Assembly: GCA_021823905.1 (NCBI GenBank)
Contig: JAKALX010000119.1
Location: forward strand, 1-9,511
DNA: 9,511 nt
Origin: Chloroflexota bacterium
Lineage (GTDB): Bacteria > Chloroflexota > Dehalococcoidia > Tepidiformales > Tepidiformaceae
Direction: 5' to 3'
Program-made: the position numbers and the translations under genes
Shown here: positions 1 through 6,351 of the stretch, piece after piece
Position numbering within the stretch: position 1 is the first letter of the stretch
Layout of the letters: every line of letters begins with the position of its first letter
Notes under the pieces: model-generated
Database searches by the model: none
Seen by the model: only the letters and a program-made list of their open reading frames with translations
What the model was told of the DNA's origin: nothing

Positions 1-856
1 CGTCGCCGATCCAGAGCTTCGCGCCCTCATAGTCAAAGCTAAATCGCCAGGGATTGCGAAGCCCGTAGACCCACGTCTCGGGCCGGGCTCCATTGGGGGA
101 CGAAGCAAACGGGTTATCCGACGGGATGGCGTACGGCTGACCGGCCGGGGCTCGGACGTCGATGCGGAGGATCTTCGAGTAGAGCTGCCGCAGATCCTGT
201 CCGCGGTTGTCCGGGTCTCCCTCCGAGCCACCGTCGCCGACCCCCAGGTACAGCATCGCATCAGGGCCGAACGTGAGCTGGCCGCCTTTGTGGTTCGGAT
301 AGGGCTGAGGGATCATAAGCAGGATCTGCTCGCTCGAGGGATCGACGCGAAGATCGGCCCCTCCCCCACCGCTGAACTGGAACGACGAGAGAACGGTGCG
401 TCGCTCGCCGGGTCTGGCGCTGTAGTAGAGATAAAGGGCCCCGGGGCTCGCGCGCGGCGGGACGGCCATGCCAAGCAAGCCCTCCTCGTTGCCGTCGCGC
501 GATACCCGGGCGCGCAGGTCGGCAACGATGGTCAGCGAACTGGCATCGGGGTCGTTCGGGAAGGTCACAATCCGCCCATCCTGGAGGCTCACCAGCATCC
601 AGTGGGTCGGCAGTTCAACCATGTTCGTCGGGCGATCGAGCGCGGGAAGCTTCGGGAAAGCGACCGTGAAGTTGACGTGTGGCTCCTGCGGCTGCGCCAA
701 GGTCGGTGAACCTGTTGGCGATGGGTTTTCCGTGCCCCGCGCAACCTCATGCGCCCGCGACTGCCAGGGCAGACCACTGTCGGCCGCGATTACGCCGGCA
801 ACGACTGCTGCCGCGAGGATTGCTCCGACGACCGCCATCAGCCGTCGCCGTGCCAT
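1..856 (-). CDS. PQQ-dependent sugar dehydrogenase (glucose/sorbosone dehydrogenase family), C-terminus beyond window
   Basis: Likely a secreted or membrane-anchored six-bladed beta-propeller quinoprotein that oxidises aldose sugars using PQQ; the exact substrate cannot be told. Only the first 285 codons are in the window and the gene runs off the left edge. Seen: RRR followed by a hydrophobic stretch at about residues 8-25 (signal peptide or N-terminal anchor), then a Pro/Ser-rich linker to about residue 60. Family motifs follow: EEGLLGMA (124-131), HKGGQL (189-194, with H189 matching the catalytic His region), a GVGDGG turn (205-210), and GLRNPWRFSFD (265-275), the family hallmark. The ATG at 856 overlaps the stop of the upstream aminotransferase by one base (TAATG), so translation is probably coupled. 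The segment between EEGLLGMA and LYLYYS is shorter than in many relatives. The family call is firm; activity and sugar are inferred. Confidence 0.9.
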   Translation of the reverse strand, partial: MARRRLMAVVGAILAAAVVAGVIAADSGLPWQSRAHEVARGTENPSPTGSPTLAQPQEPHVNFTVAFPKLPALDRPTNMVELPTHWMLVSLQDGRIVTFPNDPDASSLTIVADLRARVSRDGNEEGLLGMAVPPRASPGALYLYYSARPGERRTVLSSFQFSGGGGADLRVDPSSEQILLMIPQPYPNHKGGQLTFGPDAMLYLGVGDGGSEGDPDNRGQDLRQLYSKILRIDVRAPAGQPYAIPSDNPFASSPNGARPETWVYGLRNPWRFSFDYEGAKLWIGD

Positions 857-2037
857 TACGCGCCGCCGAGCCGCTCCGAGGCCGCGTCGATCGCCGCGTT
901 TGTGTCCGCCTTGAACCCCTGCTCGCGCAGGATCTTCCCCAGCGACGAGAGCGAAAGCAGTACGTTGCCGGGAGTGGACGACTCGCCCATCAGGCCGATG
1001 CGCCAGACTTTCGCCCGCAGGTCCCCCAGGCCCCCGCCGATTTCGATCCCGTTGCGCTTGAGGAGCGCCCCGCGAACCTCGGCGTCGTTCACGCCATCCG
1101 GGATGCGCACGGTTGTGAGGACCGGCAGCCGGTAGCCCTCGTCGGCGTGAAGGACGAGTCCCATGGCCTCGAGTCCAGATTGAAGCGCCCGGCCGTTGCG
1201 CTCGTGCCGCGCCCAGCGGTTCTCCAGGCCCTCTTCGAGGACGAGGGCGAGGGCCTGGTGAAGGGCGTAGATCATCGAGATTGGCGCCGTGTGGTGGTAC
1301 TGTCGCCGGCCGTCCCAGTAGGCTTCGAGCAGCGCCATGTCGAGGTACCACGTGTTGCAAGGCGTCTCGCGCGCCTTCACCGCGTCGAATGCCTTGGAAG
1401 ACAGCGTGATCGGCGCGACGCCGGGAGGCGCCGAGAGGCACTTCTGCGTCCCGGAATACACGGCGTCTGCACCCCACGCGTCAGCCTCGACCGCCACGCC
1501 GCCAAGCGACGTGACGCAGTCGACGAGAAGCAGTGCCCCGGACTCCTTCGCGATCGCCGAGAACGGCTCGATCTTGTTCTGGACACCGGTCGAAGTCTCG
1601 GCGTGAACGACCCCGATCAGCTTCACGTTGCCGGCGGAGCGCACTACCGCGCGAACGGCTTCCGGATCGACGGGCGAGCCCCAGGCCGCCTGGACGCGGG
1701 TGACTTCGCCGCCCGCTCGCTCCGCCATCTGGGCGATCCGCTCACCGAAATAGCCGCAGATGCCAACGACGACACGATCACCGGGCTCGACGAGGTTCAT
1801 GACGGCCGCTTCCATGCCGCTCGTTCCGGTGCCAGGGGTCGCCAGGGTGACATCGTTCTCGGTGCGCATCACCCTGCGGAGCATCGTCCGGCACTCGTCC
1901 ATGATGCGCAGGAACTCGGGATCGAGGTGACCGAGGATGGGCGCGGTCATCGCGCGGAGCACGCGCGGGTTGGCCCCGCTGGGCCCCGGGCCCATGAGGA
2001 TGCGAGTCGGCGGATTGAAGGGTGGGGTGACAGACAT
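856..2037 (-). CDS. Class V PLP aminotransferase, alanine/serine-glyoxylate aminotransferase family
   Basis: A 393-residue fold-type I PLP enzyme, full length for the family, that should transfer an amino group from alanine or serine to glyoxylate or a related keto acid. Seen: GPGPS near the N-terminus (16-20), GTGTSGMEA (70-77) around the phosphate site, D173 in LLVDCVTS for the pyridine nitrogen, the Schiff-base lysine K199 in SGTQKCLSAPPG, YHHTAPISMIYAL (247-259), and R346 in VWRIGLMG for the substrate carboxylate. These match human AGXT-type enzymes. The HHTAP segment argues against the ureidoglycine-glyoxylate (PucG) branch, where I recall an NTEA-type sequence, but substrate assignment is uncertain. 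There is no Shine-Dalgarno before the ATG. A TAGGAT box lies 7 nt upstream, suggesting a leaderless transcript. It is first in a two-gene unit with the sugar dehydrogenase, an odd pairing with no clear shared pathway. Confidence 0.93.
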   Translation of the reverse strand: MSVTPPFNPPTRILMGPGPSGANPRVLRAMTAPILGHLDPEFLRIMDECRTMLRRVMRTENDVTLATPGTGTSGMEAAVMNLVEPGDRVVVGICGYFGERIAQMAERAGGEVTRVQAAWGSPVDPEAVRAVVRSAGNVKLIGVVHAETSTGVQNKIEPFSAIAKESGALLLVDCVTSLGGVAVEADAWGADAVYSGTQKCLSAPPGVAPITLSSKAFDAVKARETPCNTWYLDMALLEAYWDGRRQYHHTAPISMIYALHQALALVLEEGLENRWARHERNGRALQSGLEAMGLVLHADEGYRLPVLTTVRIPDGVNDAEVRGALLKRNGIEIGGGLGDLRAKVWRIGLMGESSTPGNVLLSLSSLGKILREQGFKADTNAAIDAASERLGGA

Positions 2038-2044
2038 GGGTTGT

Positions 2045-2050
2045 ATCCTA
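2045..2050 (-). promoter_or_regulatory. Putative -10 box (TAGGAT) for a leaderless aminotransferase transcript
   Basis: On the minus strand TAGGAT is followed by seven bases and then the ATG at 2037, which puts the expected transcription start at or next to the start codon. No purine-rich Shine-Dalgarno lies between them and no good -35 is seen. Same geometry as the boxes before the membrane protein and Uma2 genes. Confidence 0.45.
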
Positions 2051-2137
2051 CGCTCTGAGGGCGCGAACGTCCGGGGCTGGAAGGGTTGCAGCCGCGAGTA
2101 CCATACCTGAAATCAGTCGGCGATCCGTGGGAACAAG

Positions 2138-2776
2138 ATGACCGAGATGCAGGACCAACCCCGCACCCGTGAACGCCTGGCGGTCGATGTCAGGAAGGCA
2201 ACGCTTGGCGACCTCCCGGCGCTCACCGCCGCGCTGGCGCGAGCGTTCGACGACGACCCGCTCGTCAACTGGATGGCCGCGCGGGATAGCCGCCGGGCAC
2301 GGCGCGTCTACGACGCCATGGACCTCAGCCTGCGCGACCTGTCGTTTCGCCACGGCGAGGTCTACACGACGGACGGCATTCATGGGGGCGCGCTCTGGGC
2401 GCCTCCCGGCGAGTGGAAGATGGGACTCCTCCAACAGCTGCTGCTGACGCCGAAAATGACCAGGATCACCACCTGGAGGCGGCTGCCGGCAGTGATGGGT
2501 GGGATTAACGCCGTTGAGAAGAAGCACCCTCCAAGGCCGCATTTCTACCTGTTCGTGCTCGGGACCGACACCGAGCACCAGGGAAAGGGCGTCGGGACGC
2601 AGCTCATGGCGCCAGTGCTCGATCGGTGCGACCGGGAAGGGATCCCGGCCTACCTCGAGAGCTCGAAGGAGCGGAACGTGCCGCTCTATGAACGCAACGG
2701 CTTCAAGGTCACCGAGGTCTTCCAGGTGCCGAACGGCGGCCCGCCGCTCTGGTTGATGTGGCGCGACCCGAGGTAG
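2138..2776 (+). CDS. GNAT-family N-acetyltransferase
   Basis: A 212-residue single-domain acetyl-CoA-dependent acyltransferase; the substrate is unknown. Seen: the N-terminal GNAT element VRKATLGDLPALTAALARAF (18-37). The acetyl-CoA pyrophosphate loop (motif A) is LFVLGTDTEHQGKGVGTQLM (138-157), with the Q-G-K-G-V-G signature at 148-153. Motif B runs YLESSKERNVPLYERNGF (172-189), where Y184 is the likely general acid. The long middle part (about 85-130) with TPKMTRITTWRRLP resembles the puromycin N-acetyltransferase-like branch often labelled only as GNAT. The gene is divergent from the aminotransferase, with a 100-nt shared intergenic region, and ends 3 nt from the convergent flavoprotein gene. 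No strong Shine-Dalgarno precedes ATG 2138; ATG 2147 (residue 4) is an alternative. A TACCAT at 2099-2104 could be its -10, weakly supported. Confidence 0.9.
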   Translation: MTEMQDQPRTRERLAVDVRKATLGDLPALTAALARAFDDDPLVNWMAARDSRRARRVYDAMDLSLRDLSFRHGEVYTTDGIHGGALWAPPGEWKMGLLQQLLLTPKMTRITTWRRLPAVMGGINAVEKKHPPRPHFYLFVLGTDTEHQGKGVGTQLMAPVLDRCDREGIPAYLESSKERNVPLYERNGFKVTEVFQVPNGGPPLWLMWRDPR

Positions 2777-2779
2777 CCC

Positions 2780-3259
2780 TCAGCTGCTGCGCTGGGTGCG
2801 CCATTCGCCTCCCGGCCAGGCAAGCCAGTGCATCGTGCCGTCGCCGTCGAAGCGCACGAACGACCCGGACTGAACCTCGAAGACGAACGCATGAGACGGT
2901 CCCTCTGGCCGCCAGTTCAGCTTCGCGAAAATGTGCTGCCAGTAGGCCTCCTCGCGCTGTCGCTCGATCGGACGGGCGCGCCCGTACAGCTTGACGTCTC
3001 CCTGCTGCCCGCTCTTGTCCGGCGGAACGCTGTGCACAACGCAACGCGGATCGCGCAGGAGATCGAGCGCCTTCTTCGACTGCCACATCGCACCCATGAG
3101 GAAGTCGCCCTCGAAGTAGGAATATTCGATGGGAGTTATTCGCGGCCAGCCGTCCTTGCGCAAGGTGCCGATGAGCACGATGTCGCTCGCGGCGAACCGC
3201 TCCTCCGCCAGGCGTGCGAGTTCTGGGGCCGATTCTCGGAAGTCAATCCACGAAACCAT
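2780..3259 (-). CDS. Pyridoxamine 5'-phosphate oxidase-like split-barrel flavoprotein
   Basis: A 159-residue protein of the FMN-binding split beta-barrel (PNPOx-like) superfamily, whose members bind FMN or F420 and carry out varied redox reactions. The reaction here is unknown. Seen: the first strand pair IVLIGTLRKDGWPRITPIEY (27-46), the Phe/Met-rich strand FLMGAMWQSKKALDLLRDPR (53-72) with the lysine pair typical of cofactor phosphate binding, then VKLYGRARPIE (89-99), and a C-terminal strand ending near GEWRTQRSS. The frame stays open upstream to 3502, but the start at 3259 is preferred because AGGAG lies 5 nt before it and homology-like sequence begins at MVSWIDF. The extra upstream residues look like non-coding translation. 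Divergent from the acyl-CoA dehydrogenase with a 161-nt gap. A second, shorter split-barrel gene lies at 8969-9373. Confidence 0.87.
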   Translation of the reverse strand: MVSWIDFRESAPELARLAEERFAASDIVLIGTLRKDGWPRITPIEYSYFEGDFLMGAMWQSKKALDLLRDPRCVVHSVPPDKSGQQGDVKLYGRARPIERQREEAYWQHIFAKLNWRPEGPSHAFVFEVQSGSFVRFDGDGTMHWLAWPGGEWRTQRSS

Positions 3260-3264
3260 AGGTT

Positions 3265-3269
3265 CTCCT
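3265..3269 (-). promoter_or_regulatory. Shine-Dalgarno AGGAG that fixes the start of the split-barrel gene
   Basis: AGGAG sits five bases before the ATG at 3259 on the minus strand. It supports this start over the longer open frame reaching 3502. Confidence 0.75.
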
Positions 3270-3287
3270 CTGCCACTTGGGCGCCGC

Positions 3288-3293
3288 ATAGTA
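3288..3293 (-). promoter_or_regulatory. Putative -10 box (TACTAT) for the split-barrel gene
   Basis: TACTAT on the minus strand lies 28 nt ahead of the ATG at 3259, giving a short leader that would contain the AGGAG site. No convincing -35 at 16-18 nt spacing. Confidence 0.35.
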
Positions 3294-3381
3294 CGGTCGG
3301 CACGTGACAGGTCGTGTCGCGAAGGGTGATCCTCCCGGCTCGTATTCGCCGCTGCACACTGCGCGAACACAGCTCCGGGAG

Positions 3382-3387
3382 TACAAT
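3382..3387 (+). promoter_or_regulatory. Putative -10 box (TACAAT) for the acyl-CoA dehydrogenase
   Basis: TACAAT differs from the TATAAT consensus by one base and sits 33 nt before the GTG start, leaving a leader of about 27 nt that includes the ribosome site. No clear -35. Confidence 0.4.
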
Positions 3388-3409
3388 CCGGCCACGAATT
3401 GTTATCCAC

Positions 3410-3414
3410 GAGGT
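3410..3414 (+). promoter_or_regulatory. Shine-Dalgarno GAGGT supporting the GTG start of the acyl-CoA dehydrogenase
   Basis: GAGGT, followed by a second AGG, lies six bases before GTG 3421. It favours this start over the in-frame upstream ATG at 3304, whose extra 39 residues lack family similarity. Confidence 0.7.
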
Positions 3415-3420
3415 AGGTCT

Positions 3421-4602
3421 GTGAACTTCCGCGACACGGCCGAGGAGGCTGAATTCCGCAAGGTGGTGCGCGACTTTGTCGCCACCGAGGGACCAAAGGC
3501 ACGCAACGGCACGTCCACCGGCGAAGGCTTCTATGGCGGCACCAAGGAGTGGACGAAGGCGCTCGCGGCCCGCAACTGGATCGCTCCCGCCTGGCCCGTC
3601 GAGTACGGCGGAGCCGGCATGAGCGTCCTCCAACAGTTCATCTTCAACTGGGAGCTGGCAGAGGCGCGTCTTCCCCGTCCCGGTGGGATCGCGATCGGCT
3701 TCGCCGGCCCCACGCTCATCGTTCACGGCACCGAGGAGCAGAAGAAGAAGCTCCTCCCGGAGATGCTGAGCGGCGAGGTGACCTGGTGCCAGGGATATAG
3801 CGAGCCCGGCGCCGGCTCCGACCTCGCGGCCATCCAGACCCGCGCCGTCCGCGACGGCGACGACTACGTCGTCAACGGCCAGAAGATCTGGACCTCCGGC
3901 GGCCACAATGCGAAGTGGATGATCCTCCTCGCGCGCACCGACCCGGACGCACCGAAGCACCGCGGCATCACCTATTTCATCGTTGACATGAAGAGCCCCG
4001 GCGTCACCGTTCGGCCCCTCATCAATGCCGCCTACACGCACGAGTTCAACGAAGTCTTCTTCGAGGACGTGCGCATCCCCAAGCAGAACATCATCGGCGA
4101 AGAGAACCGCGGCTGGTACCTCGCGCAGACGACCCTGAGCTTCGAACGTTCGAACATCGGTGGCGCTGTTGGCGCCCGCCAGACCGTCGAAGACCTGGTC
4201 AAGTTCGCGCGCGGGCACAAGGGCGACGGCCAGAGCACGCTCGGCCATAACACGGCGCTGCGGCAAGAGCTCGTCGAGCGCTACGTCGAGGCCGGCGTCG
4301 CGCAGATGATGAGCTTCAAGATCGTCTCCATCCAGGCGAACGAAGGCGTGGCTCCGGGCCACGAGGCCTCAGTCGCCAAGCTCTACGGCACCGAGCTGAA
4401 TCAGCGCATCCAGCGCACCGGCATGAAGATGCTCGGCCTCTATGGCCAACTCGTCGCGAAGAGCGCCGGCCCCGAAGTGCCGATGAAGGGCCGCGTCGAG
4501 TACATGTACCTCCGCTCGATCGCGAACACAATCGAAGGCGGCACCAGCGAGATCCAGCGCAACATCATCGCCACCCGCGGCCTCGGGCTGCCAAGGGCGT
4601 AA
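3421..4602 (+). CDS. Acyl-CoA dehydrogenase (PimC/FadE-type), GTG start
   Basis: A 393-residue FAD enzyme that should introduce an alpha-beta double bond into an acyl-CoA, passing electrons to an electron-transfer flavoprotein. Seen: N-terminal helical domain (about 1-120) with NWIAPAWPVEYGGAGMS (52-68). The flavin/substrate strand region is CQGYSEPGAGSDLA (123-136) and YVVNGQKIWTSGGHNAKWM (149-167). The C-terminal helical domain includes APGHEASVAKLYGTELNQ (311-328) and ends IEGGTSEIQRNIIATRGLGL (371-390). The position equivalent to medium-chain Glu376 is glycine (G373). A glutamate, E242 in SFERSNIGG, falls where long-chain and isovaleryl-CoA dehydrogenases carry their catalytic base on helix G. 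The substrate is not deducible; PimC- and FadE-like relatives handle dicarboxylic, branched or sterol-derived acyl-CoAs. The convergent neighbour is a CoA-transferase. Confidence 0.93.
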   Translation: MNFRDTAEEAEFRKVVRDFVATEGPKARNGTSTGEGFYGGTKEWTKALAARNWIAPAWPVEYGGAGMSVLQQFIFNWELAEARLPRPGGIAIGFAGPTLIVHGTEEQKKKLLPEMLSGEVTWCQGYSEPGAGSDLAAIQTRAVRDGDDYVVNGQKIWTSGGHNAKWMILLARTDPDAPKHRGITYFIVDMKSPGVTVRPLINAAYTHEFNEVFFEDVRIPKQNIIGEENRGWYLAQTTLSFERSNIGGAVGARQTVEDLVKFARGHKGDGQSTLGHNTALRQELVERYVEAGVAQMMSFKIVSIQANEGVAPGHEASVAKLYGTELNQRIQRTGMKMLGLYGQLVAKSAGPEVPMKGRVEYMYLRSIANTIEGGTSEIQRNIIATRGLGLPRA

Positions 4603-4622
4603 ACCAGCCCAGGGACACATCG

Positions 4623-4651
4623 AAAGGGCCGGGACATTGTCCCGGCCCTTT
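4623..4651. terminator. Bidirectional intrinsic terminator between acyl-CoA dehydrogenase and CoA-transferase
   Basis: A perfect inverted repeat with 14-nt arms: AAAGGGCCGGGACA and TGTCCCGGCCCTTT, separated by one base. The practical hairpin is a 12-bp stem with a 5-nt loop. The A/T ends of the arms give a short U run in either direction. It lies 20 nt after one stop codon and 21 nt from the stop of the opposing gene, so it can end both transcripts. The U tract is short (three Ts), so efficiency is uncertain. Confidence 0.8.
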
Positions 4652-4672
4652 GCCTTGTCGGAGCCGCCGGGT

Positions 4673-5869
4673 TCAGGGGATGGCGCCCGCTTCCTTCAGC
4701 GCGATGATCTTGTCCCAGTCGAATCCCAGCTCCAGCAGGACCTCCTCGGTATTCTGCCCCAGCTCGGGCGCCCATCCGCGAACCTCGACGGGCGTCCCGT
4801 AAAAGTCGGCCGGCGTCGCGACCTGCCGGAACTTCCCGTCCGGCGCCTCGACCTCGACGAACGCTCCTGATTGTTTTGCGAGGGGATCGCTGGCCACGTC
4901 CATGAGCGTGTTCACCGGCGCAAACCAGACGTTCTCGCGATCGAAGATTGGCGCCCATTCGTCGAGCGTCTTCTGATTGATGACCTTGTCGAGCTCGTCG
5001 ACGAGCTCCGGCGCGTACTGCAGGCGTGCCGGGATGCTCGAAAAACGAGGGTCGTCGTTCAGCCGCTCGGCGCCGAGGGCCCGCAGCAGGTCCGGCCAGT
5101 GGCGGTCGGCCTGGAGCAGGAGCAGCCAGAACCACTTGCCATTTTTGTCCTGGAACGAATTGATGATCGGGTTGACCGCGTGGTGACGGTCGTAGGGCAC
5201 GATCGGCATCCCCATTCGGAGAACCGTGTTGGCGTCCCAGCCCATCATGTAGACCCCGACACGGAGCAGTGAGACCGCCAGGCGCTGGCCCTTGCCGGTC
5301 TTCTCGCGGTTGTACAGCGCCGCGGAAATGGCGCCCGCCGCGTTGGCGCCCGTCATATGGTCGCCCATGCCGCCGCGCTGCTGCGGCGGCTCGTTGTCGC
5401 CAACGGTGAGGCTCGCTGCGAGCCCGGCGCGGCTCCAGAATGCGCCCACGTCGAAAGCGGCGCGGTTCGCGTCCTCGCTCTCGACGCCGTAGCCGGTGAC
5501 GTTGCAGTAGATGATACGCGGGTTACGGGCCGCCACCGCCTGGTAGTCGAACCCATACTTCGCGAGCACCCGCGGACGCATGTTGGACACGAAGACGTCC
5601 GCCCCGTCGATCAGCCGCTGCGCGATCTGCCGGGCCTCGTCCTTCTCCAGGTCGAGAGCGACGCTCCGCTTGCCACGGTTGTCGAGCTCGAAGGGCGGGT
5701 TCATCGGGAGGTCGAGCAAGCCGGCGAAGAGGCCGCGAAACGGGTCGCCCTCCGGCGGCTCGATCTTGATGACGTCGGCCCCCCAGTCCGCGAGGATGGC
5801 TGCGCACGACGGCCCCGCGACCCATACGCCCATCTCGACCACCTTCACACCCGCAAGCGGACCCGCCAT
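4673..5869 (-). CDS. CaiB/BaiF family (class III) CoA-transferase
   Basis: A 398-residue family III CoA-transferase, which moves CoA from a donor thioester to a carboxylic acid; full length for the family. Seen: the N-terminal signature PLAGVKVVEMGVWVAGPSC (4-22), LADWGADVIKIEPPEGDPFR (26-45), NRGKRSVALDL (64-74), YCNVTGYG (121-128), and GGMGDHMTGANAAGAISAAL (166-185). D170 is at the position of the catalytic aspartate (Asp169 in formyl-CoA transferase) that forms the acyl-aspartyl intermediate. The C-terminal part contains FAPVNTLMDVASDP (316-329). A strong GGAGG seven bases before ATG 5869 fixes the start. It lies 31 nt downstream of the membrane protein gene on the same strand, so the two may be co-transcribed. 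Acid substrate unknown; the nearby acyl-CoA dehydrogenase is compatible with a catabolic role. Confidence 0.94.
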   Translation of the reverse strand: MAGPLAGVKVVEMGVWVAGPSCAAILADWGADVIKIEPPEGDPFRGLFAGLLDLPMNPPFELDNRGKRSVALDLEKDEARQIAQRLIDGADVFVSNMRPRVLAKYGFDYQAVAARNPRIIYCNVTGYGVESEDANRAAFDVGAFWSRAGLAASLTVGDNEPPQQRGGMGDHMTGANAAGAISAALYNREKTGKGQRLAVSLLRVGVYMMGWDANTVLRMGMPIVPYDRHHAVNPIINSFQDKNGKWFWLLLLQADRHWPDLLRALGAERLNDDPRFSSIPARLQYAPELVDELDKVINQKTLDEWAPIFDRENVWFAPVNTLMDVASDPLAKQSGAFVEVEAPDGKFRQVATPADFYGTPVEVRGWAPELGQNTEEVLLELGFDWDKIIALKEAGAIP

Positions 5870-5876
5870 TTGATTT

Positions 5877-5881
5877 CCTCC
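5877..5881 (-). promoter_or_regulatory. Strong Shine-Dalgarno (GGAGG) of the CoA-transferase
   Basis: GGAGG on the minus strand with seven bases before ATG 5869. It falls in the 31-nt gap after the membrane protein gene, so the CoA-transferase can be initiated independently on a shared transcript. Confidence 0.75.
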
Positions 5882-5900
5882 GGTTGAGCTCTCGGGGATT

Positions 5901-6278
5901 CTACGGCCTTCGCCGGCTGTGCAGGAGTTCGGCTAGCCAGGCAGCCGCCACGACCGGAATCATTCCTGCGGCGAAGAACGGCGCGACGACGATGGCGAAG
6001 AGCCAGACAGGATGTTCGCGTTCGCGGCCGGCATCCCACATGATCGCCGCCCCGAACAAGATGAGCAGCACAGCTGCACCGCAAACGAGGATGGTCCTGG
6101 CGGCACTCGTTCTGGCTAGCAGCGCAATCACCGTGAAAACAGCCGGAACGACGAGGACGGCGACCGTGAAGCTGGTTCCTCCGAGTCCGTTGAGGGTGTT
6201 TCGAAACAATACGCCGAAGACCAGCACGAGCGCTGCTGCTGCCATAGTGGCCGTTCGAGTCCCGGGAGCGCCGCCCAT
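5901..6278 (-). CDS. Small four-helix membrane protein of unknown function
   Basis: A 125-residue hydrophobic protein that I do not recognise. Four likely membrane helices: about 12-29 (AAAALVLVFGVLFRN region), 36-55 (SFTVAVLVVPAVFTVIALLA), 62-81 (RTILVCGAAVLLILFGAAIM) and 91-118 (VWLFAIVVAPFFAAGMIPVV and following). The only sizeable charged loop is WDAGREREHP (81-90) between helices 3 and 4, and the tail is SRRRP. No enzymatic motif seen. The frame stays open upstream to 6407, but that would overlap the divergent dcd start by 56 nt and add a non-hydrophobic segment. ATG 6278 is preferred because a TACGAT box lies six bases upstream, as for a leaderless gene; ATG 6245 is another option. It precedes the CoA-transferase by 31 nt on the same strand. 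Confidence 0.7.
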   Translation of the reverse strand: MGGAPGTRTATMAAAALVLVFGVLFRNTLNGLGGTSFTVAVLVVPAVFTVIALLARTSAARTILVCGAAVLLILFGAAIMWDAGREREHPVWLFAIVVAPFFAAGMIPVVAAAWLAELLHSRRRP

Positions 6279-6284
6279 GCGCGA

Positions 6285-6290
6285 ATCGTA
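6285..6290 (-). promoter_or_regulatory. Putative -10 box (TACGAT) for a leaderless membrane-protein transcript
   Basis: On the minus strand TACGAT is followed by six bases and then ATG 6278. There is no Shine-Dalgarno. The spacing would place the 5' end of the transcript at the start codon. Confidence 0.4.
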
Positions 6291-6338
6291 TCCGTGTTCG
6301 GAGACCGCGCAACCGCTACCCTTCCCCTCACCACCGTC

Positions 6339-6343
6339 AGGAG
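6339..6343 (+). promoter_or_regulatory. Shine-Dalgarno (AGGAG) of dcd
   Basis: AGGAG eight bases before ATG 6352. It selects this start within an open frame that reaches back to 5884. A weak TACCCT at 6317-6322 could be the -10. Confidence 0.7.
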
Positions 6344-6351
6344 CCAACCGT

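Noticed and set aside
679..2058. A 459-codon open frame on the plus strand, antisense to the aminotransferase
   Set aside because: Its translation is rich in Arg, His, Asp and Pro with no family motif, and it lies opposite a gene with full PLP-enzyme motifs. Long antisense frames are expected in high-GC genes.
2777..2779. Terminator between the convergent GNAT and split-barrel genes
   Set aside because: Only three bases separate the stops and no GC hairpin with a T run is visible there.
3301..3330. CACGTG palindrome and nearby GTCGTGTC as a possible operator in the divergent intergenic region
   Set aside because: The two halves do not form a matching inverted repeat beyond six bases, and no regulator gene is adjacent. 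Chance is a fair explanation in GC-rich DNA.
3260..3502. N-terminal extension of the split-barrel gene up to 3502
   Set aside because: The added residues would run across the divergent promoter and the acyl-CoA dehydrogenase start. AGGAG five bases before 3259 gives a better start.
3136..4362. A 408-codon open frame on the minus strand opposite the acyl-CoA dehydrogenase
   Set aside because: No recognisable domain, and it crosses the split-barrel gene's start and the intergenic promoter region. The opposite strand has clear acyl-CoA dehydrogenase motifs.
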